Below are positions 10,026 through 20,935 of a DNA stretch of 64,000 bases, in pieces. This DNA is from Comamonas terrigena NBRC 13299 (GTDB lineage Bacteria > Pseudomonadota > Gammaproteobacteria > Burkholderiales > Burkholderiaceae_C): the NCBI RefSeq assembly GCF_006740045.1, contig NZ_AP019749.1, forward strand, positions 3,739,001 to 3,803,000, read 5' to 3'. The notes under the pieces were generated by a model, which searched no databases, was not told where the DNA came from, and saw only the letters and a list, made by a program, of their open reading frames with translations. A program made the translations under genes and the position numbers. Each line of letters starts with the position of its first letter. Position 1 is the stretch's first letter.

Positions 10026-10066
10026 AATCCACCGATTTCAAAAAACCCAACGACCACGAGAACACC

Positions 10067-11488
10067 ATGGGACGCACCCTCTACGACAAGATTTTTGACG
10101 AGCACGTCATTCATACCGAAGAAGACGGCACCTCCATCCTCTACATCGATCGCCACCTGGTGCACGAAGTGACCAGCCCCCAGGCCTTCGAAGGTCTGCG
10201 CGTGGCCGGCCGTCCGCTGTGGCGCACCAGCTCGGTGGTGGCCACGGCCGACCACAACACCCCGACCACCGGCTGGGAACGCGGCTACGACGGCATTGAA
10301 GACCCGATCAGCAAAGAGCAGATCGTCACCCTGAACAGCAACATCGCTGAATTCGGCGCTGCGGCCTTCTTTCCCTTCATGGACAAGGGCCAGGGCATCG
10401 TCCACGTGATGGGCCCCGAGCAAGGCGCCACCCTGCCCGGCATGACCGTGGTCTGCGGCGACAGCCACACCTCCACCCACGGCGCATTCGGCGCACTGGC
10501 CCATGGCATCGGCACCTCCGAGGTCGAGCACGTGATGGCCACCCAGACCCTGCTGGCCAAGAAGGCCAAGAACATGCTGGTGCAGGTCAATGGCAAGGTC
10601 GCTCCCGGCATCACCGCCAAGGACATCGTGCTGGCCATCATCGGCAAGATCGGCACCGCCGGCGGCACGGGCTACACCATTGAGTTTGCCGGCGAAGCCA
10701 TCCGCGACCTGAGCGTGGAAGGCCGCATGACCGTCTGCAACATGGCCATCGAAGGCGGCGCCCGCGCCGGTCTGGTGGCGGTGGACGACAAGACCATTGC
10801 CTATGTGAAAGGCCGCCCGCTGGCGCCCACCGGCGCCGAATGGGATGCCGCCGTGACCTACTGGAAGACGCTGCACTCCGACGCCGATGCCAAGTTCGAC
10901 CGCGTGGTGGAACTGCATGGCCCCGACATCGTGCCGCAGGTGACCTGGGGCACCTCGCCCGAGATGGTGCTGGGCATCGACGCCCGCGTGCCCGATCCCG
11001 ACAAGGAAAAGGATGCCAACAAGCGTGGTGCCATCGAACGCGCGCTCACCTATATGAACCTGGAACCCGGCAAGCCGCTGAACGACATCTTTGTCGACAA
11101 GGTGTTCATCGGCTCCTGCACCAACAGCCGCATCGAAGACATGCGCGAAGCGGCAGCCGTAGTGAGGAAGCTGGGCCAGAAAGTGGCCAAGAACATCAAG
11201 CTGGCCATGGTTGTGCCCGGCTCGGGCCTGGTCAAGGAACAGGCCGAACGCGAAGGCCTGGACCAGATCTTCAAGGCCGCCGGCTTTGAATGGCGTGAAC
11301 CCGGCTGTTCCATGTGCCTGGCGATGAATGCCGACCGCCTGGAGCCCGGCGAGCGCTGCGCCTCGACGTCCAACCGCAACTTCGAAGGCCGCCAGGGCGC
11401 CGGGGGCCGCACCCACCTGGTCAGCCCGGCCATGGCGGCGGCAGCCGCCATCCACGGCCACTTCGTCGACATCCGCAAGTTCGCCTGA
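10067..11488 (+). CDS. leuC: 3-isopropylmalate dehydratase large subunit
   Basis: A 473-residue aconitase-family subunit. With LeuD it isomerises 2-isopropylmalate to 3-isopropylmalate in leucine synthesis. Substrate and [4Fe-4S] motifs are visible: [14 protein letters not shown] (about residue 130), [13 protein letters not shown], and [11 protein letters not shown] with cluster cysteines. The frame is open far upstream into the LysR gene, but the ATG at 10067 ([14 protein letters not shown]) matches the family start. It is followed by a tiny lipoprotein gene and leuD. Confidence 0.98.
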   Translation: MGRTLYDKIFDEHVIHTEEDGTSILYIDRHLVHEVTSPQAFEGLRVAGRPLWRTSSVVATADHNTPTTGWERGYDGIEDPISKEQIVTLNSNIAEFGAAAFFPFMDKGQGIVHVMGPEQGATLPGMTVVCGDSHTSTHGAFGALAHGIGTSEVEHVMATQTLLAKKAKNMLVQVNGKVAPGITAKDIVLAIIGKIGTAGGTGYTIEFAGEAIRDLSVEGRMTVCNMAIEGGARAGLVAVDDKTIAYVKGRPLAPTGAEWDAAVTYWKTLHSDADAKFDRVVELHGPDIVPQVTWGTSPEMVLGIDARVPDPDKEKDANKRGAIERALTYMNLEPGKPLNDIFVDKVFIGSCTNSRIEDMREAAAVVRKLGQKVAKNIKLAMVVPGSGLVKEQAEREGLDQIFKAAGFEWREPGCSMCLAMNADRLEPGERCASTSNRNFEGRQGAGGRTHLVSPAMAAAAAIHGHFVDIRKFA

Positions 11489-11513
11489 TACCACCGACCC
11501 CGCGAGCCACACC

Positions 11514-11639
11514 ATGAAGCCTTCTATCTCGATCCTCCTGATTGGCCTGGCCTTCACCCTGGGCGCCTGCAACACCGTCCAGGGCATTGGCCAGGACGTG
11601 CAGAAAGCCGGCAACGCCATCGAGCGCGCGGCGCGCTGA
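11514..11639 (+). CDS. Entericidin A/B-family small lipoprotein
   Basis: A 41-residue protein with a lipoprotein signal: MKPS, a hydrophobic stretch [12 protein letters not shown], then the lipobox LGAC with Cys at residue 19. The mature part, [19 protein letters not shown], matches the entericidin pattern. Entericidins are small membrane lipoproteins linked to stationary-phase lysis or envelope stress. The gene is placed between leuC (25 bases upstream) and leuD (22 bases downstream), so it is probably co-transcribed with leucine synthesis genes. Confidence 0.88.
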   Translation: MKPSISILLIGLAFTLGACNTVQGIGQDVQKAGNAIERAAR

Positions 11640-11661
11640 CCCCCGACACACCGATACCGCC

Positions 11662-12318
11662 ATGCAAAAATTCACCGTGCACAAGGGCCTGGTGGCCCCC
11701 ATGGACCGCGAGAACGTCGACACCGACGCCATCATCCCCAAGCAGTTCCTCAAGTCGATCAAGAAGACCGGCTTCGGCGTGAACGCTTTTGACGAATGGC
11801 GCTACCTGGACCAGCCCGGCCAGCCCGGCGTCCCCGAATCGGCCCGCAAGCCCAACCCCGACTTCGTGCTGAACCAGCCGCGCTACAAGGGCTCCAGCGT
11901 CCTGCTGGCACGCGCCAACTTCGGCTGTGGCTCCAGCCGCGAGCACGCCCCCTGGGCGCTGGACCAGTACGGCTTCCGCGCCATCTTGGCTCCCAGCTTT
12001 GCCGACATCTTCTTCAACAACTGCTTCAAGAACGGTCTGCTGCCCATCGTGCTGCCGGCGGCCACCATCGATCTGCTGTTCAACGAAGTGGCGGCCTTCC
12101 CCGGCTACGAGCTGACCATTGATCTGGAGCGCCAGGTCATCGTGCGTCCCCAGGGCGAGGAAATCCCCTTCGACGTGATCGCCTTCCGCAGGTACTGCCT
12201 GCTCAATGGCTTTGACGACATCGGCCTGACCCTGCGCCACGCCGACAAGATCAAGGCGTTCGAAGCCGAGCGCCTGGCGCAAAAGCCCTGGCTGTCCCAC
12301 CGTCTGGTGCAGGGCTGA
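11662..12318 (+). CDS. leuD: 3-isopropylmalate dehydratase small subunit
   Basis: A 218-residue partner of LeuC. Family motifs are [14 protein letters not shown] near residue 19 and the swivel-domain segment [15 protein letters not shown] (about residue 90). The C-terminal region, including [17 protein letters not shown], is normal. I chose the ATG at 11662 ([13 protein letters not shown]) over earlier in-frame codons because it matches the family start. Confidence 0.97.
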   Translation: MQKFTVHKGLVAPMDRENVDTDAIIPKQFLKSIKKTGFGVNAFDEWRYLDQPGQPGVPESARKPNPDFVLNQPRYKGSSVLLARANFGCGSSREHAPWALDQYGFRAILAPSFADIFFNNCFKNGLLPIVLPAATIDLLFNEVAAFPGYELTIDLERQVIVRPQGEEIPFDVIAFRRYCLLNGFDDIGLTLRHADKIKAFEAERLAQKPWLSHRLVQG

Positions 12319-12401
12319 GCCCGTTTTCGTCGACCACAATTAAAAAACAGGCGCGCACGCAGGGAGCCCCGGCCTGCGCAGCCACACCATCAGGAAGAGA
12401 T

Positions 12402-13481
<1,080 letters not shown>

Positions 13482-13495
13482 TAGCAGCCCATGCG

Positions 13496-13529
13496 CCCGC
13501 AGCCACCGCTGCGGGCCTCCAGGCTTTTC
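13496..13529 (+). terminator. Possible terminator after leuB
   Basis: Stem CCCGCAG/CTGCGGG (13496-13502 with 13509-13515), followed after a short gap by a pyrimidine-rich CTTTTCTTT tract. It is weaker than the other terminators in the window. Confidence 0.45.
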
Positions 13530-13694
13530 TTTCCACCCCGGCCATGCAGGTGGATGGAAAGGCCTTTTCGCTGGCTGCGCCACTGCAGGCAGTGCGCACC
13601 AACTGCAATTCGTCAAAAATAAGTAGCTGTTTTCGTCATTTCGACGAATCCATTCTCCACTTTCGCCGTCGCCAAAGGCTGTGCCTTGGCTAGA

Positions 13695-13814
13695 ATGGCA
13701 ACTCTTATGTGCGCCCACCGCTTCACCGTCTCGCTGAACATCGCCTCTGCCGCCCTGGCTGGCGTGGCTGCGCGCGCACACATCTCCACCACCATTAAGA
13801 CGATTACAGGCTGA
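13695..13814 (+). CDS. Candidate Thr/Ile-rich leader peptide upstream of asd
   Basis: A 39-codon open frame (or 35 codons from the ATG at 13707) ends with [11 protein letters not shown] and a stop. The last ten residues hold four Thr and three Ile, strikingly like the E. coli thr-operon leader peptide, which has ISTTITTT. asd makes aspartate semialdehyde, a precursor of Thr, Ile, Met and Lys, so attenuation by charged tRNA-Thr/Ile would make sense. A stem-loop begins six bases after the stop. Against it: no good ribosome binding site and no clear terminator T-run. Treat as a hypothesis. Confidence 0.35.
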   Translation: MATLMCAHRFTVSLNIASAALAGVAARAHISTTIKTITG

Positions 13815-13819
13815 CCCAG

Positions 13820-13862
13820 CCCGGTTCGTCTTGCGCCCTTCATCCGGCCCCGACGAGCCGGG
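13820..13862 (+). promoter_or_regulatory. Stem-loop in the asd 5' region
   Basis: Arms CCCGGTTCGTC (13820-13830) and GACGAGCCGGG (13852-13862) pair over 11 positions with one G-U wobble and a 21-base loop. It lies between the Thr/Ile-rich frame and asd. A weaker ACAGT/ACTGT hairpin followed by TTT is at 13868-13888. This could be an attenuator or simply a stable leader structure. Confidence 0.5.
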
Positions 13863-13911
13863 CGACGACAGTCTGCACACACTGTTTTCACCACTGAAAG
13901 GGCAATTTCAA

Positions 13912-15024
13912 ATGAGCAAGCAATTGGTAGGTCTGGTCGGCTGGCGCGGCATGGTCGGCTCCGTGCTGATGGACCGCATGCAGGCCGAAGGCGACTTCGC
14001 GCTGATCGAGCCAGTGTTCTTCTCCACCTCCAATGCCGGCGGGAAGGCCCCTGCGATGGCCACGGTGCACACCCAGCTCAAGGATGCCAACGACATCGCC
14101 GAGCTGTCCAAGTGCGACATCATCATCACCTGCCAGGGCGGTGACTACACCAAGGAAGTCTTCCCCCAGATCCGCGCTGCCGGCTGGAACGGCCACTGGA
14201 TCGATGCCGCCTCCTCGCTGCGCATGGAAGACAACGCCGTCATCGTGCTGGACCCCGTCAACGACGACCTGATCAAGAGCAAGCTGGCGGCCGGCGGCAA
14301 GAACTGGATCGGCGGCAACTGCACCAACTCCATCCTCCTGATGGGCCTGGGCGGTCTGTTCAAGGCCGGTCTGGTGGAATGGGTGTCGTCCATGACCTAC
14401 CAGGCTGCCTCGGGCGGCGGCGCCAACCACATGCGCGAACTGCTCAAGGGCATGGGCGTGGTGCACGCTGCAGTGGCCGATGAGCTGGCCACGCCGGCTT
14501 CCGCCATTCTGGACATCGACCGCAAGGTGGCTGCGACCATCCGCGAAGACGTGCCCACCGAATTCTTCGGCGCCCCGCTGGCTGGCGGCCTGATCCCCTG
14601 GATCGACGCCCAGCTGCCCAACGGCCAGTCCAAGGAAGAGTGGAAGGGCCAGGCCGAAGTCAACAAGATCCTTGGCACCGACGCCACCATCCCGGTCGAT
14701 GGCCTGTGCGTGCGCATCGGCGCCATGCGCTGCCACAGCCTGGCGCTGACCCTGAAGCTGAAGAAGGACCTGCCCCTGGAGGAGATCGAAGCCCTCATCA
14801 AGGCCGGCAACCCCTGGGTGAAATTCGTCGCCAACGAACGCGCGCTGACCGTCAAGGAACTGACTCCTGCCGCCACCACCGGCGGCCTGGAAGTGGCCGT
14901 GGGCCGCGTGCGCAAGCTGAACATGGGTCCGGAGTACCTGTCGGCCTTCGTGATCGGCGACCAGCTGCTGTGGGGCGCTGCCGAGCCACTGCGCCGCATG
15001 CTGCGCATCCTGCTGGCGGCCTGA
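13912..15024 (+). CDS. asd: Aspartate-semialdehyde dehydrogenase
   Basis: A 370-residue NADP-dependent enzyme of the aspartate pathway that makes the branch-point aldehyde for lysine/diaminopimelate, threonine and methionine. It begins [20 protein letters not shown]. The active-site cysteine region is [17 protein letters not shown] (about residues 131-147), and [14 protein letters not shown] is conserved. It is the length of the gamma/beta-proteobacterial type. The frame is open upstream, but the ATG at 13912 fits the family. A strong terminator follows at 15046. Confidence 0.98.
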   Translation: MSKQLVGLVGWRGMVGSVLMDRMQAEGDFALIEPVFFSTSNAGGKAPAMATVHTQLKDANDIAELSKCDIIITCQGGDYTKEVFPQIRAAGWNGHWIDAASSLRMEDNAVIVLDPVNDDLIKSKLAAGGKNWIGGNCTNSILLMGLGGLFKAGLVEWVSSMTYQAASGGGANHMRELLKGMGVVHAAVADELATPASAILDIDRKVAATIREDVPTEFFGAPLAGGLIPWIDAQLPNGQSKEEWKGQAEVNKILGTDATIPVDGLCVRIGAMRCHSLALTLKLKKDLPLEEIEALIKAGNPWVKFVANERALTVKELTPAATTGGLEVAVGRVRKLNMGPEYLSAFVIGDQLLWGAAEPLRRMLRILLAA

Positions 15025-15045
15025 GGCCCACCGGACACGGACACC

Positions 15046-15069
15046 AAAGGGGCCTGAGGCCCCTTTTTT
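15046..15069 (+). terminator. Intrinsic terminator of asd
   Basis: Stem AAAGGGGCC/GGCCCCTTT around TGA, ending in a run of six T. It lies 21 bases after the asd stop. Confidence 0.9.
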
Positions 15070-15446
15070 GTTGCTGCTCCATTTTTCATAGCACCTGCTA
15101 CACCGGGCGCAACGACAGAAGGCCTGGCGGCATGTGTCATGGAAACAACGGTCTGCGGCACCTGCATGCACCGCGCGCGGCGCTGCCGCACACTGTACCG
15201 GCTGGCCATGGCAAAGCGTCTGTGTCATGTCCCCCGGTGCCCGCACCCTGGATGCATCCCCACCGGGGAGGCCGACAAGACCCACCGATGTGAGGCGATG
15301 CCGTGCCTTGGTCATAATCTGGGCCTGGCCCTTGCGGTCCGCTGCCGGCAACGTTGCTGCCCAGGTGGGCCCCAACTGGATGGATCCACGGGAGCCCTTT
15401 GCGATCAACGACTGCCGCCCGGCGGCATAACCACACCACACGCACA
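15070..15446. other. Gap upstream of the fimV-like gene
   Basis: About 380 bp with no recognisable gene. Overlapping open frames on both strands are low-complexity and lack family resemblance. The fimV promoter should be here; I cannot point to a convincing -35/-10 pair. Confidence 0.5.
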
Positions 15447-18029
15447 ATGCATCGTTGGAAACTCTCAGCCCTTGCCGCTGCGGCCTTTGCCTCTGCCGCA
15501 CTGACCCCCACCGACGCTTCGGCTCTGACCCTGGGTCGCATCGCGGTGCAGTCCGCACTCGGCGAACCGCTGCGCGCCGAAATTGACGTGCCCCAGGCCA
15601 CGGCCGCCGAGCTGGATGCCCTGCAGGCCCGCATCGCCAACCCGGATGTGTTCAAGGCCCATGGCATGGAATACTCGAATTCCGCCCGCCAGGTGCAGGT
15701 GGAAGTGGTGCGCCAGCCTGACGGCACGGCCAAGCTCAAGCTCAGCAGCCGCAGCCCGGTGAGCGATCCCTTCATGGACCTGGTGATCGACGCCAACTGG
15801 GCAGCGGGCCATCTGGTGCGCAGCTACACCCTGCTGCTGGATCCCGCCCCCACCCCGCAGGCCACGCCAACGTCGGCGCCCACGAACGCCCCGCAGATCA
15901 GCGCCAGCCGCCCTGCCCCCGCCCCGGCGTCTGTCACCGGGCGGACCGTCAGCAGCGATGGTGCCGCCCCCGTGGCCGCAGCGCCCGCATCTGCCCCCGC
16001 CAAGGCTGCTGCCAGCAGCGGCAGCGTGACCGTGCGGGCCGGTGACACCGCCGGGCAACTGGCCAATGCCCAGCGCCCCGCCGGCGTCTCGCTGGACCAG
16101 ATGCTGGTGGCCATGCTGCGCGCCAACCCGAATGCCTTCGTCAACGGCAACGTCAACCGCCTGCGTGCCGGCAGCGTGGTGCAGATGCCCAGCAAGGACC
16201 AGGCAACCGCCACCACGGCCCAGGAAGCCCGCCAGATCGTGGCGGCCCAGAGCCGTGACTTCAACGAATTCCGCCGCCGCCTCGCCGGCAAGGCCCAGGA
16301 AGCCAAGGTGGCCGCCGCCGAGCGCGCCTCTTCCGGCCAGGTGCAGGCCCAGGTGCAGGACAACAGCGCCGCCGCCGCAGCCGCCGACAAGCTGACGCTG
16401 AGCAAGGGCGCGCTGAACCAGCACGCGGCCGAGGAAAAGCTGGCCAAGGACAAGCAGGCCAGCGCCCAGGCCGATCGCGTGGGCGAGCTGCAACGCAATC
16501 TGTCCGAGCTGCAGAAAGTGGCGTCGGCCTCCGCGCCAGCAGCCCCCGCTGGTGCTGCCAGCGCCGCAGCCGCCCCTGCGGCCGCTGCCACACCCGGCGT
16601 GACGCTGCCCGTGGAAGCCCCGGTGGCCGCTGCTGCGACAGCCGACGCCAGCGCAACCACGCCGTCACCCGCCGCGGCAGAGACCCCGTCCGCCGAAGCC
16701 TCGGCGGCCCCCCCCGAAGGTACGGCGCCTGACAGCACGGCGCCCGCTGCTACAGAAGCGGCTGCCGCTGCGGCAACGCCCCAGCCCACCGCTGCAGCGG
16801 CTCCGGCACCAGTGCCCGCTCCTGCCCCCGGTGCGCTGGACGCGCTGACCGGCGGCAACCCGCTGGTCCTGCCCGCCGCCGGTGGCGTACTGGCCTTGCT
16901 GCTGGGCCTGCTGGGCTGGCGCATCGCACAGCGCCGCCGTGCCCCACAGGATGCCGCAGCCGACACGGCTTCCGACAGCCCCGTGCCGCCCGATGCCTTC
17001 TTTGCCGACAGCGGCGGCCAACAGGTCGACACCCACCAGGACGCCGCAGCCGACAGCACGGCCCCGGCCGAAGTGCCCAGTCAGCTGGACAGCGACGACA
17101 CGGTCGATCCGGTGGCCGAAGCCGAGGTCTACTTGGCCTATGGCCGCGATGTGCAGGCCGAGGAAATCCTGCTGGAGGCGCTGCGCACCCAGCCGGAACA
17201 CCTGGGCGTGCACATGAAGCTGGCCGAAATCCACGCCAAGCGCCAGAACGCCAAGGCCCTGGAAGCCACGGCCCTGGCCGTGCAAGCACTCACCCATGGC
17301 GTCGGCCCCAGCTGGGACCGCATTGTGGAACTGGGTCAATCCGTGGACGCCGGCAACCCTCTGTACCAGGAGGCCCCCGCACCCACCGCACCCAGCACCA
17401 GCGCCTTTGCCGACGCGCTGGCCAAGAGCCATGCCGCGCCTGCGGCGGCGGTCTCCGCGGCCGCGGCGCAAGCCGCTGGCTCGGCACTGGGCCAGCACCT
17501 GCCGCCCGACCTGGATCTGAACCTGGACCTGCCCGGTGCGACCTCCAGCGCCGAAGCAACCGAGGCCGCAGCGCCCGTGGCCGAGCCCGAGCTGTCCGAG
17601 CCGGACCTGGCGGCGCTGGAACCCGACTGGGACACGCCGGAAGAACCGGCCGCCCCTGCGCAGGTGGTGGAGCCGCTTGCTGCCGCAACACCCGAGCTCC
17701 AGAAACCACCGGAGCTGGAGACGCTGGACTTCACGCTGGACGACGAACCCGCCACCGTGCCCACCCCTGCCGCAGTCTCTGCCGCCGACATCGACCTGGG
17801 GCTGAACCTGGGTGATCTGGACCTGGACCTGGGCGATGCCCCGGCCCCGGACACTGCCGCAGCCCCTGCGGTGGCCGATGACCCCCTGTCCACCAAGCTG
17901 GACCTGGCCCGCGAATTCCACGCCATCGGCGACAGCGAAGGCGCACGCACCCTGGTCGAGGAAGTGATTGCCGAAGCGTCCGGTGACCTCAAGGAACGTG
18001 CCCAAAACCTGCTTGCCGAAATCGATTGA
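15447..18029 (+). CDS. FimV/HubP-family polar scaffold protein
   Basis: An 860-residue inner-membrane protein. It has an N-terminal signal peptide (MHRWKLSALAAAAFASAAL), then the FimV N-terminal domain (LTLGRIAVQSALGEPLRAEI). A LysM-like peptidoglycan-binding segment is at about residues 192-250. A long Ala/Pro-rich stretch and one membrane segment (about 472-492) follow. The cytoplasmic part is acidic, with TPR-like repeats (about 550-640) and the C-terminal FimV motif KLDLAREFHAIGDSEGARTL (about 813-832). FimV proteins organise the cell pole and type IV pilus or twitching functions. The asd-fimV-truA-trpF order is typical of Burkholderiales. Confidence 0.9.
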   Translation: MHRWKLSALAAAAFASAALTPTDASALTLGRIAVQSALGEPLRAEIDVPQATAAELDALQARIANPDVFKAHGMEYSNSARQVQVEVVRQPDGTAKLKLSSRSPVSDPFMDLVIDANWAAGHLVRSYTLLLDPAPTPQATPTSAPTNAPQISASRPAPAPASVTGRTVSSDGAAPVAAAPASAPAKAAASSGSVTVRAGDTAGQLANAQRPAGVSLDQMLVAMLRANPNAFVNGNVNRLRAGSVVQMPSKDQATATTAQEARQIVAAQSRDFNEFRRRLAGKAQEAKVAAAERASSGQVQAQVQDNSAAAAAADKLTLSKGALNQHAAEEKLAKDKQASAQADRVGELQRNLSELQKVASASAPAAPAGAASAAAAPAAAATPGVTLPVEAPVAAAATADASATTPSPAAAETPSAEASAAPPEGTAPDSTAPAATEAAAAAATPQPTAAAAPAPVPAPAPGALDALTGGNPLVLPAAGGVLALLLGLLGWRIAQRRRAPQDAAADTASDSPVPPDAFFADSGGQQVDTHQDAAADSTAPAEVPSQLDSDDTVDPVAEAEVYLAYGRDVQAEEILLEALRTQPEHLGVHMKLAEIHAKRQNAKALEATALAVQALTHGVGPSWDRIVELGQSVDAGNPLYQEAPAPTAPSTSAFADALAKSHAAPAAAVSAAAAQAAGSALGQHLPPDLDLNLDLPGATSSAEATEAAAPVAEPELSEPDLAALEPDWDTPEEPAAPAQVVEPLAAATPELQKPPELETLDFTLDDEPATVPTPAAVSAADIDLGLNLGDLDLDLGDAPAPDTAAAPAVADDPLSTKLDLAREFHAIGDSEGARTLVEEVIAEASGDLKERAQNLLAEID

Positions 18030-18081
18030 TGCTGTTTCTGTGTTTTTCGCCGGCGCATGGCGCTGGACCTGAGGGCCGGCC

Positions 18082-18912
18082 ATGCGCATAGCCCTCGGGG
18101 TCTCCTACAACGGCCAGGCCTACAACGGCTGGCAAAGTCAACCGTCCGGCAACACCGTGCAGGACCACCTCGAAGCGGCCCTGGGCCGCTTCACTGCTCA
18201 GGAGGTATCCACCATCTGCGCGGGCCGCACCGATGCCGGTGTGCACGGCCTGATGCAGGTGGTGCATTTCGACACCGCGCTGCAGCGTGCGCCCAACTCC
18301 TGGGTGCGTGGCACCAACACCTTTCTGCCCAAGGACATCGCCGTGCAGTGGGCCGCCGAGGTCCCGGAGGGCCTGGATGGCTTCCATTCCCGCGCCTGCG
18401 CCACGGCCCGCCGCTATGCCTATGTGCTGCTGCAGTCGCCCGTGCGCCCCAGCGTGGACCATGGCCGGGTGGGCTGGATCTTTCAGCCGCTGGACGCCGA
18501 ACGCATGCGGGCAGCGGCCGCGCTGCTGCTGGGCGAGCACGATTTTTCATCCTTTCGTGCGGCCGGTTGCCAGGCCAAGACCCCCGTCAAGACCCTGCAC
18601 CGCATCGACATCCGCTACCGCCCGGCCGGACAGGCCCCCATGCGCGACGGGCAGATGGACTGCGGTTACTGGCACTTCGAATTCGAAGGCAATGCCTTCT
18701 TGCACCACATGATCCGCAACATCATGGGCTGCCTGCTGTATGTGGGCCAGGGCACCAAGCCGGTGGAATGGGTGCAGCAGGTGCTGGATGCCCGCTCGCG
18801 CGAGGTGGCAGCGCCCACGTTTTCGCCCGACGGACTGTATTTTCTCGGTCCCATCTACGATGCACGCTGGGGCCTGCCGACCGACACGCCCCCGTTTGCC
18901 TGGCTGCCCTGA
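18082..18912 (+). CDS. truA: tRNA pseudouridine(38-40) synthase TruA
   Basis: A 276-residue enzyme that converts U38-U40 of tRNA anticodon arms to pseudouridine. The catalytic aspartate is in CAGRTDAGVHGLMQVVHF (about residues 46-63). The fold motifs SRACATARRYAY and FLHHMIRNIMGCLLYVG are present. It starts with MRIALGVSYNGQAYNGWQ. It lies 52 bases after fimV and 42 bases before trpF. Confidence 0.97.
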   Translation: MRIALGVSYNGQAYNGWQSQPSGNTVQDHLEAALGRFTAQEVSTICAGRTDAGVHGLMQVVHFDTALQRAPNSWVRGTNTFLPKDIAVQWAAEVPEGLDGFHSRACATARRYAYVLLQSPVRPSVDHGRVGWIFQPLDAERMRAAAALLLGEHDFSSFRAAGCQAKTPVKTLHRIDIRYRPAGQAPMRDGQMDCGYWHFEFEGNAFLHHMIRNIMGCLLYVGQGTKPVEWVQQVLDARSREVAAPTFSPDGLYFLGPIYDARWGLPTDTPPFAWLP

Positions 18913-18954
18913 GCGGCCGCGCGCTTTTGACGGCTGCTACGCCTGGGATTTGCC

Positions 18955-19674
18955 ATGTCTGTATCTACCCCCCGCACCCGCATCAAGATCTGCGGCCTGA
19001 CCCGTGAAGCCGATGTGGACGCCGCCGTGCAAGCCGGTGCGGACGCCATCGGCTTTGTGCTCTACGCCCCCAGCCCCCGGGCGGTAACGGTGGCGCGCGC
19101 GGCCGAGCTGGCCCGGCGCCTGCCGCCTTTTGTCACACCGGTGCTGCTGTTCGTGAACGAGATCGCTCCCAATGTAATAGCTGCATGCACCCAGATACCG
19201 GGCGCCACCGTGCAGTTTCATGGGGATGAATCGCCGGCGGACTGCCTGGCCGCCACCGACGCCGGGCGCCGGCCCTTTCTGCGTGCAGCGCGCATTCCCC
19301 TCACCGGGGACACTCTGGGGCTCGACCTCGTAGAATATGCCCAACGATATTCCCAGGCCCAGGCCGTTTTGCTGGACGCCCACGTGGAGGGCTACGGCGG
19401 CGGCGGGCAAACATTCAATTGGTCACTGCTTCCACCAAACGTCGCCTCTCACCTCGTTTTGTCTGGTGGACTCACGCCTGCAAACGTGACCGATGGCATC
19501 TTGCAAGTACGCCCGCGGGGTCTCTCGCTGGCGGTTGATGTCAGTTCCGGCGTCGAGGCCACAGGGCCTGATGGAAAGCCCCTGAAGGGCATCAAGGACG
19601 CCGGAAAAATCCAACGCTTCGTTGCGGCCGTGCGCGCCGCCGACGCCCAACTTGCCTCTTTCACCGATGTTTGA
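18955..19674 (+). CDS. trpF: Phosphoribosylanthranilate isomerase
   Basis: A 239-residue TIM-barrel enzyme of tryptophan synthesis. The catalytic Cys is in the N-terminal [16 protein letters not shown] motif, and the catalytic Asp region is [18 protein letters not shown]. The C-terminal phosphate-binding segment [18 protein letters not shown] is typical. Its last eight bases overlap the start of trpB, implying translational coupling. No trp leader or attenuator is visible upstream. Confidence 0.97.
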   Translation: MSVSTPRTRIKICGLTREADVDAAVQAGADAIGFVLYAPSPRAVTVARAAELARRLPPFVTPVLLFVNEIAPNVIAACTQIPGATVQFHGDESPADCLAATDAGRRPFLRAARIPLTGDTLGLDLVEYAQRYSQAQAVLLDAHVEGYGGGGQTFNWSLLPPNVASHLVLSGGLTPANVTDGILQVRPRGLSLAVDVSSGVEATGPDGKPLKGIKDAGKIQRFVAAVRAADAQLASFTDV

Positions 19675-20935
19675 ATACTCCTACCCCGATGCACGCGGCC
19701 ACTTCGGCCCCTACGGCGGCAGCTTTGCCAGCGAAACGCTGACCCATGCCCTCGAAGAGCTGAGCCAGGCCTACGCCAGGTACCAGAACGACCCGGACTT
19801 CCTGGCCGAGTTCCGCTACGAGCTGGCCCACTTCGTCGGCCGTCCCTCGCCGGTCTACCATGCAGCCCGCATGTCGCAGGAAATGGGCGGCGCCCAGATC
19901 TATCTGAAGCGCGAAGACCTGAACCACACCGGCGCCCACAAGATCAACAATGTGATCGGCCAGGCCATGCTCGCCAAGCGCATGGGCAAGCCGCGCATCA
20001 TTGCCGAAACCGGTGCCGGTCAGCACGGTGTGGCCACGGCCACCATCTGTGCCCGCTATGGCCTGGAATGCGTGGTCTACATGGGTGCCGAGGACGTGAA
20101 GCGCCAAAGCCCCAATGTCTACCGCATGAAGCTGCTGGGCGCCACCGTGGTGCCCGTGGAGTCTGGCTCCAAGACCCTGAAGGACGCGCTGAACGAAGCC
20201 ATGCGCGACTGGGTGGCCAATGTGGACAACACCTTCTACATCATCGGCACGGTGGCCGGCCCCGCCCCCTACCCGGCCATGGTGCGCGACTTCCAGAGCG
20301 TGATCGGCACCGAATGCCTCACGCAGATGCCCGAGCTGCTGAAGCAGCAGCACATTGCGGCCGAGCAACCGGATGCCGTGGTCGCCTGCGTGGGCGGCGG
20401 CTCCAATGCCATGGGCATCTTCTACCCCTACATTCCCTTCGAGCACACCAAGCTGATCGGGGTCGAAGCGGCCGGTGAGGGCCTGGAGAGCGGCAAGCAC
20501 TCCGCCTCGCTGCAAAAAGGCAGCTCCGGCGTGCTGCACGGCAACCGCACCTTCATCCTGCAGAACGAAAACGGCCAGATCACCGAGACGCACAGCATCA
20601 GCGCCGGCCTGGACTACCCCGGCGTCGGCCCCGAGCACGCCTGGCTGCAGGAGCTGGGCCGTGCCCAGTACGTGGGCATCACCGACCAGGAAGCGCTGGA
20701 AGCTTTCCACTACCTGTGCCGCACCGAAGGCATCATCCCCGCGCTGGAGTCCAGCCACGCCGTGGCCTATGCCATGAAGCTGGCCAAGACCATGCGCGCC
20801 GACCAGTCCATTCTGGTCAGCCTGTCCGGCCGGGGTGACAAGGACATCGGCACCGTGGCCGACCTGACCGGCGGCGACTACTACGACCGCCCCAGCATGC
20901 GCGGCCACACTGTCAAGGGAGGGCCTGCAGCATGA
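19667..20935 (+). CDS. trpB: Tryptophan synthase beta chain
   Basis: A 422-residue PLP enzyme that condenses indole and serine. The PLP lysine is in [16 protein letters not shown] (about residue 90). The glycine-rich phosphate cup is [15 protein letters not shown], and the C-terminal [15 protein letters not shown] is conserved. The ATG at 19667 ([20 protein letters not shown]) overlaps the trpF stop by eight bases. It overlaps trpA by four bases (ATGA). Confidence 0.98.
   Translation: MFEYSYPDARGHFGPYGGSFASETLTHALEELSQAYARYQNDPDFLAEFRYELAHFVGRPSPVYHAARMSQEMGGAQIYLKREDLNHTGAHKINNVIGQAMLAKRMGKPRIIAETGAGQHGVATATICARYGLECVVYMGAEDVKRQSPNVYRMKLLGATVVPVESGSKTLKDALNEAMRDWVANVDNTFYIIGTVAGPAPYPAMVRDFQSVIGTECLTQMPELLKQQHIAAEQPDAVVACVGGGSNAMGIFYPYIPFEHTKLIGVEAAGEGLESGKHSASLQKGSSGVLHGNRTFILQNENGQITETHSISAGLDYPGVGPEHAWLQELGRAQYVGITDQEALEAFHYLCRTEGIIPALESSHAVAYAMKLAKTMRADQSILVSLSGRGDKDIGTVADLTGGDYYDRPSMRGHTVKGGPAA

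Larger units (their letters stand above)
13482..13911. other. Gap between leuB and asd with probable leader region
   Basis: About 430 bp. It holds a hairpin downstream of leuB (13496-13515) and then a region upstream of asd containing a TAGAAT box (13691-13696), a short open frame ending in a Thr/Ile-rich segment (13695-13814) and an 11-bp stem-loop (13820-13862). These are entered separately. Confidence 0.6.

Noticed and set aside
10022..11620. A 532-codon minus-strand frame opposite leuC
   Set aside because: It is an antisense shadow with no domain; leuC and the lipoprotein gene explain the region.
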